DNA from: Catenulispora rubra
GTDB taxonomy: Bacteria > Actinomycetota > Actinomycetes > Streptomycetales > Catenulisporaceae
Assembly (NCBI RefSeq): GCF_015356825.1
Contig: NZ_JAACYW010000001.1
Coordinates: 224,594-288,593, forward strand
Direction: 5' to 3'
Length of the DNA: 64,000 nucleotides
In this document: piece after piece, positions 1-7,065 of the stretch
Layout of the letters: each line of letters starts with the position of its first letter
Position numbering within the stretch: the stretch's first letter is position 1
Translations under genes and position numbers: made by a program
Notes under the pieces: generated by a model
Database searches by the model: none
Seen by the model: the letters and a program-made list of their open reading frames with translations, nothing else
Told to the model about the DNA's origin: nothing

Positions 1-1
1 C

Positions 2-1264
2 CTAGTTCTGCTCCTTGTACGCGGAGACGTACTCGCCGGCGGTCTTGTGCAGGTGCCGGATGAGGATCTCTTGGTCGTTGAGAGGGAAGTGCGTGACCGC
101 CCGGGATTCGAGCATGGTCTGCGTGGCCTCGAGCGTGTTGCAGTCCTGGAGGCCGAACTCCTTGAACGTCACCGTGGCCAGCTCCTGCCGGAGACGGTCG
201 CTCGCGGTCTTGGGCGGCACGAAGTAGCAGGTGCCCTCGAAGATGTGGGTGTTGTACGACGTCGGCCAGTAGTGGTACGTGAGGTACCAGCCCGGCGCCC
301 AGACCACCATCATGAAGTTCGGGAAGAAGACATAAGAGTCCAGGCCCCACGCCGGGTGGCCGGAAGGGTTGAGACCGGCCGGGAGGGGATCCAGGCCCTC
401 GATGTCGGGACGATCCCACGGGCCGAAGTTACCGCTGCGCAGGACACGCTCGATCGGCTTGACCATGCGCAGGTCCTTCGGCGGCGACATCCCGCCCCAC
501 GCGGACTGCATCGAATGGGGCCCGTCGATCCCGTAGTGCAGCGATTCGTAGCCGTAGCTGGAGAGCTTGGTGGACTCGTCGCTCACGTACTGCTTCGCGT
601 GCAGGACCGGTGCGTGGTAGAACTCGGCGAAGGCGTCGAGGTAGAGCTTCCAGTTGCTCCCGATGTCGGCCCGGTACTTGAAGACCTGCGTCATCTGGTC
701 GAAGGGATAGCCTTCGAGGCCCTGCGCGAACTGCCCGAGGTATTCGTTCAGCGGCGCGGCCGTGTCGTCGAAGTTGATGAAGACGAACCCCTGCCACACC
801 TCGCAGCGCACCGGCACGAGCCCGAACTCCGACCTGTCGAGGTCGAAGAACTCCGATTCCTGCTGGACGAACGTGCAGGCGCCGTCCAGGCCGTAGCGCC
901 AGCCGTGGTACTTGCAGGTGAACTGCCGTGCCGTACCGCGAGTCTCCTCGTGCGGCAGGTCGTTCCACACAAGCTTGTTGCCGCGGTGACGACAGACGTT
1001 GTGAAACGCGCGGATCCGGTCCCCGGCGTCGCGAACGACGATCACCGATGCCCCGACCGCGTGGATCTCCTTGGTGAAGTAGCTGCCCCGCTTCGGGATC
1101 TGCTCGACGCGACCGACGTTCAGCCAGGTACGTTCGAAGACCGCCTTGCGTTCCGTTTCGTAGTACTCGGGTGAGATCGAGTCCTCGAACGAGACGGGAC
1201 TGGTGCCGAGCGACGGGAAGTGCTCGGTCCAGCTGCCCTCGGGGGGCTTGGGGAAGTGCGCCAT
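2..1264 (-). CDS. Rieske-type aromatic-ring/quaternary-amine oxygenase, large subunit
   Basis: Predicted non-haem iron oxygenase alpha subunit of 420 aa that hydroxylates or demethylates a small aromatic or amine substrate, using electrons from a reductase that is not encoded here. The Rieske [2Fe-2S] ligands are visible as C91-x-H93 (CRHRGN) and C117-x2-H120 (CKYHGW). The mononuclear iron site is seen in DAFAEFYHAPVLH, with H217 and H222. The ATG at 1264 was chosen because GGAGG lies just upstream; an in-frame extension to 1423 would cross the regulatory region. The gene is divergent from a TetR gene that probably controls it. The stop codon lies at the window edge, so partner genes may lie to the left. 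The substrate cannot be named from sequence alone. Confidence 0.85.
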   Translation of the reverse strand: MAHFPKPPEGSWTEHFPSLGTSPVSFEDSISPEYYETERKAVFERTWLNVGRVEQIPKRGSYFTKEIHAVGASVIVVRDAGDRIRAFHNVCRHRGNKLVWNDLPHEETRGTARQFTCKYHGWRYGLDGACTFVQQESEFFDLDRSEFGLVPVRCEVWQGFVFINFDDTAAPLNEYLGQFAQGLEGYPFDQMTQVFKYRADIGSNWKLYLDAFAEFYHAPVLHAKQYVSDESTKLSSYGYESLHYGIDGPHSMQSAWGGMSPPKDLRMVKPIERVLRSGNFGPWDRPDIEGLDPLPAGLNPSGHPAWGLDSYVFFPNFMMVVWAPGWYLTYHYWPTSYNTHIFEGTCYFVPPKTASDRLRQELATVTFKEFGLQDCNTLEATQTMLESRAVTHFPLNDQEILIRHLHKTAGEYVSAYKEQN

Positions 1265-1307
1265 CGATCTGCCTCCGAGCGACTGAGACCGAATGTACTG
1301 CCGCCTG

Positions 1308-1331
1308 TAACCATACGAGGCCGTCTGGTTA
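1308..1331. promoter_or_regulatory. Candidate TetR operator between Rieske gene and tetR
   Basis: A 24-bp imperfect palindrome with outer arms TAACCA and TGGTTA and inner ACG/CGT pairs; 18 of 24 positions are symmetric. It lies in the 134-bp gap between the divergent oxygenase and TetR genes, where an autoregulated TetR dimer would bind. Confidence 0.55.
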
Positions 1332-1398
1332 AGGTCAATGAAGTCGTCCCACCAGCACTGACGTTGATGCGTGGCAGACGGAAACGTACAGTTGCCGC

Positions 1399-2394
1399 AT
1401 GGAAGCCACGACTGGGGCCGCACGCACCCGGGCTGGACGACCGACTCCGGAGGAGGCGGCCCGGCTGACCGAGAGGCTGCGGCGGGCCGCCGTCGACACG
1501 TTCCTGGAATATGGCTACGACCGCACCACCATGGAGGCGGTCGCGCAGGCCGCGGGAATCACCAAGAGCACCCTGTACTCCCGCTACCCCGACAAGCACA
1601 CGCTGTTCGTCGCCGTGAGCTCGTGGGCGCTGACCCGCCAGGAGCGCGACGATCGGGTCGCGGAACCCCTGCCGGACGACCTGGCCGACGCGCTGACCGT
1701 GATCGCGCGGGCGATCCTGGCCCGGTCCGTGGACCCCGACATCGTCCGGCTGAGCCGGATGGCGATCGCCGAGGCACCGCGCTTCCCCGACTTCGCCGTG
1801 AGTTCCCAGGCTGTGACCTGGTCACCGAAGATCCGGATGATCATTGACCTGCTCCGCCGGCACGAGTGCGACGGCACCGTGGCCGTCGACGACGTCGAGC
1901 TCGCAGCCGAGCAGTTCTTCGCCATGGTCGGCGCGTTGCCCGCATGGCTCGCGGCGTACGGCATCTACCGCACGCCCGAAGCCGAGGAAGCGCACCTGCG
2001 ACATGCCGTCGAGCTGTTCTTGAACGGCGTGGTGGTCCGGACCAGCGGGAGACCGGATACTCCGCCGGCCGCCGAAGACAGCCGCGACTCAGCCGCCCTA
2101 CGCAAAGCGGACGCCGCATTGGCGCACCGCGCCGAAGAGTTCCGCCGCCGGGAAGAAACCCTACGCGAAATCCTCGCGGACTACTTCGACGCGCAGGAGC
2201 ACGGCGACGAGGTCGAGACCCGAGCAGCAGCCGACGCGGCCGGCTCTGAGCATCGAGCACGATCTGCCGTGCGGCGGCTGCTCGAACACGGTGAGAGCCC
2301 CAAGGCGATCAACGGAACGATCGGGATCAGCCTGGCACAGATCCACGAGATAAAGCACGAAGCCGTCGGCGGCGGCCGCGCACCGGCTCAGTAG
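1399..2394 (+). CDS. TetR/AcrR family regulator with C-terminal extension
   Basis: DNA-binding repressor of 331 aa. The N-terminal helix-turn-helix spans about residues 25-70 (recognition segment ITKSTLYSRYPDK), followed by a helical ligand/dimer domain to about residue 210. Typical TetR proteins end near there. This one continues for about 120 residues, first a charged helical stretch rich in Glu and Arg (possible coiled coil), then a short segment (SPKAINGTIGISLAQIHEI) that reads like a second small helix-turn-helix. It is divergent from the Rieske oxygenase and probably represses it through the palindrome at 1308-1331. The last few bases overlap the end of the convergent downstream gene. 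The ligand is unknown. Confidence 0.8.
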   Translation: MEATTGAARTRAGRPTPEEAARLTERLRRAAVDTFLEYGYDRTTMEAVAQAAGITKSTLYSRYPDKHTLFVAVSSWALTRQERDDRVAEPLPDDLADALTVIARAILARSVDPDIVRLSRMAIAEAPRFPDFAVSSQAVTWSPKIRMIIDLLRRHECDGTVAVDDVELAAEQFFAMVGALPAWLAAYGIYRTPEAEEAHLRHAVELFLNGVVVRTSGRPDTPPAAEDSRDSAALRKADAALAHRAEEFRRREETLREILADYFDAQEHGDEVETRAAADAAGSEHRARSAVRRLLEHGESPKAINGTIGISLAQIHEIKHEAVGGGRAPAQ

Positions 2395-3524
2395 GCCGCC
2401 TGCGCGGCCAGAGCCAAGCCCGTAAGGCCGCTACACATATCAAGCGTAGATTTCACCAGCTCGTCGACGGCACCCCGGTCGTCTTTCAGGCGGTCCTTGA
2501 GCCAATACACTTCGTCCGTGTCGCCGCGCGCCCTGTGCGCCTCGGCAAGCTCCTCAAAGTGCCGCCTACGCTCCTCTACCAGCTTGCGTTTCTCATTCAT
2601 CGTCCGCGCGACGTCGAATATCGCAAAGCCGCCGCCAATGAGCGGGAATTGCGTAAATATCTTGGGAAGTATGATAGGTGCGTACTGCCCCACAGCGGTT
2701 GCGATAGCGTCATAAGCGCCTTGAATGACGCCGCCCCGGACAACAACGGAACTCGTCGCACCCTCAGGCTCTCCAGAGCGATCAGTTGCCTCTAAGAAGG
2801 TTATCAGATAGGCGTTTCTCGACTCGATATACCGAGCAATCGCCTGAAAAGTTGCCGCAACCTGGACACCGGCAACTACCGCATAAGCCGCCATGACGTT
2901 GAGAGCGTCTTTCGCGTGACCCAGGTCGTCGTCGATCTCTTTGAACTTGGCGCTCGCTTCGCTCAATTCAATGTCCGTCGGGAGCGCTTCCAACGCCTTC
3001 GCGTCGCCTTCGGTCGCCGCACTTTCGAGAGCCTTAAGAGTCCGGCCAAGCAGCTCGAAGGTAGATTCCACGGTTTCCAGGGCGCTGCCGAGGCTAGGGA
3101 GCTCTCGTATTTTCCTTAAGGCTACGGCCATCAATTCCGTCAACGCGGAGTCCATACCGACCGAGACGACAGCCAGCAAGGGGGTGAACTGGACGGTATG
3201 CGGTAGCCAGCGATCGACTTCAGCCTCAACTTGCTCCGCCTTTTCGAGGAGCTCTCTCTCGTGGTCGCGTTTCGGCAACCGGTAATCCTGCAGCCGCTTT
3301 TGGGTCTCGGCCACCAAGATCGGACCGCCCTCCCGGTACGCGACGATCACTTGCGAGTACTCGGAGTAGGAACGATGAAGAAGACCCTCGGTGTCCCGTA
3401 GTGCCACACGGCACTCTTCGTCCGTCATCTGGCGGCCGGCCGCCTTTGACTGACCATCGGCCTGGCGCGCCGACCCCTTGATGTACTCAGCAGGGAAAAG
3501 TTCATCGGGCGAGCGGTCGGGCAT
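2388..3524 (-). CDS. Hypothetical protein, low-GC orphan
   Basis: A 378-aa protein I do not recognise. It begins with a polar segment, then long heptad-like helices rich in Glu and Lys (about residues 60-200). Two hydrophobic stretches follow, around VMAAYAVVAGVQVA and IILPKIFTQFPLIGGGFAIF, then a charged helical tail. This suggests a membrane-associated helical protein. ATG 3524 is preceded by GAGGAG at a good distance; an upstream TTG gives only nine more residues. Its base composition is visibly less GC-rich than both neighbours, and it converges on the tetR gene with overlapping stops, which suggests a recent insertion. No function is assigned. Confidence 0.6.
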   Translation of the reverse strand: MPDRSPDELFPAEYIKGSARQADGQSKAAGRQMTDEECRVALRDTEGLLHRSYSEYSQVIVAYREGGPILVAETQKRLQDYRLPKRDHERELLEKAEQVEAEVDRWLPHTVQFTPLLAVVSVGMDSALTELMAVALRKIRELPSLGSALETVESTFELLGRTLKALESAATEGDAKALEALPTDIELSEASAKFKEIDDDLGHAKDALNVMAAYAVVAGVQVAATFQAIARYIESRNAYLITFLEATDRSGEPEGATSSVVVRGGVIQGAYDAIATAVGQYAPIILPKIFTQFPLIGGGFAIFDVARTMNEKRKLVEERRRHFEELAEAHRARGDTDEVYWLKDRLKDDRGAVDELVKSTLDMCSGLTGLALAAQAAY

Positions 3525-3639
3525 GCGGAACTCCTCGCTCCGACCCGGCAAGGCCGGAAAACCGGTTCTCGCGGAAATATGCTCTTTCCTTCTCTTGGCA
3601 TTCTAACGCGATCGGCGAAATAAGACCATATGTTCGATT

Positions 3640-4503
3640 CTAGGCAAGGGTCGAAGGCGGCTTACGCCAGCCAGTGCTCGATGCGAGGTCGATGGCGTCC
3701 GGGACGGTGGTCCCGCGGAAGCCGATGCGGTCAATCAACGGACGGAAGATGCCGGGTGCGCGGGCCACCAGGGTGTTCCTCCGAGGGCTGACGATGACGG
3801 CGGCTCGGCGCTCGATGCCTGTGACGATGTCCTTGACGACCTGGTCGCGCGGGATCATCTTCCACAAGCCCTTCTCGTTGCCTCCCCAGAGGGTCCTGCC
3901 GGCGGGATCGGCCACGACCTGATCCATCAACGGAGTGCGGAAGAAGGTCGGATGAGCACTTCCGACGCCGACGCCGAGATGGCGCACCTCAAGCCTGGTC
4001 GAGTCGCACAGGGCCCAGACACCGGCCTTGCTGGCGGTGTAGGGACCCTGGAGCGGGGAGTGGACGAAGGCCGCCATGGACGAGATCGCCAGAAGGTAGC
4101 CGCCACGCTGCTGCACGAACGGCAGCCCCGCGCGGAAGGTACGCCACACGCCGGTGAGGTTGATGTCGATGACGCGCTCAAAGGCGGCAGGGTCGAGCGT
4201 GGCGAGCGGCGCCATCGTGTCGATGCCGGCATTGGCCACGACGACGTCGAGGCGTCCGAAGTGCTCGGCGGCCTCGGCCATCGTGCTCTGAAGGCCGTCG
4301 AAGTCGCGGACATCGGCAGCCCAGCCCCGCGCTACGGTCTCGCCTCCCAACGCATCCGCCTGCCGACGCACGGCATCCTCGTCGATGTCGAGCAGCGCGA
4401 GGTTGGCGCCGCGGACGCGTAGCGCCTCGGCGATAGCGGTGCCGAGGCCTCCGGTGGAGCCGGTGATGGCGACCGTGCGTCCGGCGAGGTCATAGCGCGA
4501 CAT
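3640..4503 (-). CDS. Short-chain dehydrogenase/reductase (SDR)
   Basis: NAD(P)-dependent oxidoreductase of 287 aa with a Rossmann fold. The cofactor-binding glycine motif TGSTGGLG lies at about residues 15-22, the NAG motif near 90, the catalytic Ser in ISSM, and the YxxxK pair in YTASK. A C-terminal stretch of about 80 residues beyond the catalytic core resembles the classical SDRs that act on hydrophobic alcohols or ketones. ATG 4503 has GAAGGAAG upstream. It is the last gene of a three-gene operon with a second SDR and an alpha/beta hydrolase, so a role in stepwise oxidation and cleavage of one lipophilic substrate is likely. The exact substrate is not deducible. Confidence 0.85.
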   Translation of the reverse strand: MSRYDLAGRTVAITGSTGGLGTAIAEALRVRGANLALLDIDEDAVRRQADALGGETVARGWAADVRDFDGLQSTMAEAAEHFGRLDVVVANAGIDTMAPLATLDPAAFERVIDINLTGVWRTFRAGLPFVQQRGGYLLAISSMAAFVHSPLQGPYTASKAGVWALCDSTRLEVRHLGVGVGSAHPTFFRTPLMDQVVADPAGRTLWGGNEKGLWKMIPRDQVVKDIVTGIERRAAVIVSPRRNTLVARAPGIFRPLIDRIGFRGTTVPDAIDLASSTGWRKPPSTLA

Positions 4504-4527
4504 GGTTCTTCCTTCGATGGTCGGGAC

Positions 4528-5373
4528 CTACCCCTCGAGCTGGCGGATGAGCGCCTGCATGCGGCGGTGCCTGTCGATGAGGGCGTCGCTGAGGATGTTG
4601 ACGACGCCGCGAGAAGCGGACACCGGGGCCCAGCGACGGGGACAGATGATGCGGGCGCTGCGGCCCTCGATGCCCCGGACGACCGCTGCGGCGACGCGCT
4701 CGGGGGCGATCGGCGAGCGGTACGGACGGGGATAGGCCAGGCGGATCAGCTCCTGGGCCGCGGGGTGGTCCTCGTGGGAGGCCTTGATAATGGGCGTGTT
4801 CACCCAGCCGGGATACAGAACGCCCGCAGTGGTCCCGGTCCCCGCCAACTCTCCTCGAAGCGAGCGACCGAAGCTTTCGACGGCGGCCTTCGACATCGCA
4901 TAGGGCGCGTTGGCTGTGCCGTTGAAGAAGGCGTAGACGGAGCTGGTCACCAGGATGTGGCCGTTGGCCTTGGTGACCTCGGGCAGGCATGAGCGAACCG
5001 TGCGCCAGACACCGAGGACATCGACTTCGATGATGCGCTCGAACTCCTTCTCAGAACTGCTGCGAACGGTGGTGGGGCTGGAGGCAGCGATACCCGCGTT
5101 GGCGAAGCACACGTCGAGCGAGCCGAAACGCGCCACGGCGGCGGCGACCGCGACGCCCACGGCGGCCCGGTCGGTCACGTCCGCGGCGACGGGAAGGCTC
5201 TGGGGCCCGAGCACGGCGGCAAGCTCGTCCAAGGGTTCCTGACGGAGATCGACGAGGACCACGTTGGCTCCCCTGGCGACAAGCGCGCGGGATGTCGCGG
5301 CGCCGATGCCGCTGCCGGCTCCGGTAACGAGCACCGTGCGACCGGTCAGCGCCAACGCGAGGTGACGCTTCAT
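4528..5373 (-). CDS. Short-chain dehydrogenase/reductase (SDR)
   Basis: A second SDR of 281 aa, paralogous to its downstream neighbour. It shows TGAGSGIG near residue 18 for NAD(P) binding, NAGIA, the catalytic Ser in VTSSVYAF and YAMSK. GGAGGAG precedes ATG 5373. The spacing to the upstream hydrolase stop is 12 bp and to the next SDR start 24 bp, so all three are one transcript. The shared C-terminal pattern (RIICPRRW here, VIVSPRRN in the neighbour) shows that the two arose by duplication. Together they may oxidise an alcohol and reduce or isomerise its product, but this is inference. Confidence 0.85.
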   Translation of the reverse strand: MKRHLALALTGRTVLVTGAGSGIGAATSRALVARGANVVLVDLRQEPLDELAAVLGPQSLPVAADVTDRAAVGVAVAAAVARFGSLDVCFANAGIAASSPTTVRSSSEKEFERIIEVDVLGVWRTVRSCLPEVTKANGHILVTSSVYAFFNGTANAPYAMSKAAVESFGRSLRGELAGTGTTAGVLYPGWVNTPIIKASHEDHPAAQELIRLAYPRPYRSPIAPERVAAAVVRGIEGRSARIICPRRWAPVSASRGVVNILSDALIDRHRRMQALIRQLEG

Positions 5374-5385
5374 GAGGCTCTCCTC

Positions 5386-6321
5386 CTAGTGCCGATGCCT
5401 GGTCGGATCAGGCATCTCAGATATCGGTCGAGCAGCGACGGGGACGTGCCGAGCGAGAAAGGCGATCTGGTCCGCCACCGCCCGCTCGAAGTCCTCTCCG
5501 ACATAGATTTCGAAGTGGCCCGCGGGGTACAAGCGGATCTCCCCCTGGGGTGCCTTGCGGGCGTGACGCTTCGAGGCACGCGCCGGCGCCACCGTGTCGG
5601 TCTCGCAGAGGGCGAACAGGATGGGGCACTGGACATCACCAGCGGCGCGGCCAGGCCTGTGCCGGACGATGCGCAAGGCCACGCGGGCCGCGACACGGTT
5701 ACGGAACTTCAGCCCCGGCGGCACCAGACCGAGAAAGCCGTCCAACGCATCGGACGAGGACATGAGCGCGACCGACCCCGGCTTGCCCGCTGTGGGCAGC
5801 GTGATCGGGTCGCGGCGGCCGAAGGCCGCGGTCATCGCGTCAGCGAGCGCGACCGCGGTGACTCGCGGCGACGTCCACGGCGGGATCGCGAGGGACGATG
5901 CGATCCCGTCGGTGAAGGGGCACTGCGCGATCGCGGCCGCGATCTGCGGGTCGCGGGCAGAGGTGAGGATGACGTGCCCGCCGCCGAAGGAGGTTCCCCA
6001 CAGCACGACTCGCTGCGGATCGACGCCGTCCAACGAGCGCGCGTACGCGACCGCCGACGCCCAGTCGACGAGCTGCCGGTCGACGTCCAGCAGTTGTCGC
6101 GGCTCCCCGCTGCTGGCGCCGAAGTGGCGATAGTCGAAGACCAGGCAGGCGTATCCCTCGCGCACGAACCTCTCGGCATAGGCGTCCAGGCGCATCTCCT
6201 TGACCGCGCCCAGGCCGTGGGCCATCACGATGACCGGCCTCGATGCGCCGCCGTCGGGCTCGTACAGCCAGGCACCACAGGTGCCGTCGCCGGACCGGAA
6301 GGCCACATCGGTTCTCGTCAC
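5386..6321 (-). CDS. Alpha/beta hydrolase
   Basis: Serine hydrolase of 311 aa with the nucleophile elbow GTSFGGG, an oxyanion-type HGLGA segment near residue 40 (MAHGLGAVKEM), and a late AGHFEIY segment giving the catalytic His. The layout resembles the dienelactone hydrolase/acetyl esterase group. GTG 6321 (VTRTDVAFRSGDG) is favoured, because longer in-frame extensions run through the operator. No clear ribosome binding site is visible, so the mRNA may be almost leaderless. It is the first gene of the hydrolase-SDR-SDR operon and is divergent from its probable TetR repressor. Confidence 0.8.
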   Translation of the reverse strand: MTRTDVAFRSGDGTCGAWLYEPDGGASRPVIVMAHGLGAVKEMRLDAYAERFVREGYACLVFDYRHFGASSGEPRQLLDVDRQLVDWASAVAYARSLDGVDPQRVVLWGTSFGGGHVILTSARDPQIAAAIAQCPFTDGIASSLAIPPWTSPRVTAVALADAMTAAFGRRDPITLPTAGKPGSVALMSSSDALDGFLGLVPPGLKFRNRVAARVALRIVRHRPGRAAGDVQCPILFALCETDTVAPARASKRHARKAPQGEIRLYPAGHFEIYVGEDFERAVADQIAFLARHVPVAARPISEMPDPTRHRH

Positions 6322-6334
6322 GAGATCAAGTATA

Positions 6335-6366
6335 TGGAATGCCTTCCAACATTGGAACTCATTCCA
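6335..6366. promoter_or_regulatory. Nested palindromic TetR operator
   Basis: A 32-bp nested palindrome. The outer arms are TGGAATG and CATTCCA, and the inner arms TTCCAA and TTGGAA flank a 2-bp centre; 26 of 32 positions are symmetric. A further half site TTCCAACTTTGG overlaps its right edge. It fills the gap between the hydrolase start and the tetR ATG, so one site can control both promoters. Confidence 0.7.
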
Positions 6367-6389
6367 ACTTTGGCGCCTACACTGGTCGC

Positions 6390-7016
6390 ATGGCGGATCA
6401 GACGGTGACCAGGACCCAGCGGAGAGCGGCGGCAACCCGCAAGGCCGTGGTCGACGCGGCTCGCGAGATCATCGTGAGCGAGGGACCAGCCGCGTTGACG
6501 CTCGAGGCGGTGGCCGAACGTGCCGACGTGGCCGTGCAGACCATCTACAACAGGGTCGGGGGCCGGTCCGCGCTGCTCACCTCGGTGGCCGAGTTGGCCA
6601 TGGAGGAGAACCGGGCCTACATGGACGCCGCCTACGAGGCCGAGGGCACCTCCGAGGAACGCCTGCTCCTCGCCGCGAACGCCTACGTCCGTTTCGCCCG
6701 TGAACGTCCTCACGAGTTCCGCATCCTGGTCGATCCGCCGAACGACCCGGAAACCCTCGACCGCATCGCCGCACTGATCGAGGAACAGAACGCCAAGCTG
6801 GCGGACGTACTGCGCGACGCCGTCGCCGAAGGAACGACGCGCACCGACCTCGAGCCGGAGCAGATCTCCACCGTATTGTGGGCGACGATGAACGGGCTTC
6901 TGGCCCTGGCCTGGCGCGCCGACCGGCTACAGACCGACGCCGACGGGCTGGACGGCCTTCTCGCGACCTACGTCGGGACGATCACTGACGGGCTCCGGCG
7001 CAGGGCAGAGCCCTAA
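6390..7016 (+). CDS. TetR family regulator of the hydrolase-SDR operon
   Basis: Repressor of 208 aa. The helix-turn-helix occupies residues 12-58 (LTLEAVAERADVAVQTIYNRVGGRSALL) and the rest is an all-helical ligand-binding and dimer domain of standard length. ATG 6390 was chosen over upstream in-frame starts, which would place the operator inside the gene. It is divergent from the hydrolase operon with the 32-bp palindrome between them, the classic arrangement for autoregulated local repression. A GC-rich hairpin follows directly after its stop. Confidence 0.85.
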   Translation: MADQTVTRTQRRAAATRKAVVDAAREIIVSEGPAALTLEAVAERADVAVQTIYNRVGGRSALLTSVAELAMEENRAYMDAAYEAEGTSEERLLLAANAYVRFARERPHEFRILVDPPNDPETLDRIAALIEEQNAKLADVLRDAVAEGTTRTDLEPEQISTVLWATMNGLLALAWRADRLQTDADGLDGLLATYVGTITDGLRRRAEP

Positions 7017-7034
7017 GCCGGCGCAGGCGCCGGC
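7017..7034. terminator. GC-rich hairpin between convergent genes
   Basis: Perfect inverted repeat GCCGGCGC-AG-GCGCCGGC directly after the tetR stop and before the convergent caspase gene. It lacks a long T-run, as is common in actinomycetes. Confidence 0.55.
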
Positions 7035-7065
7035 AGCGAGCACAGGCCGCCGCCGACGATCGGGG

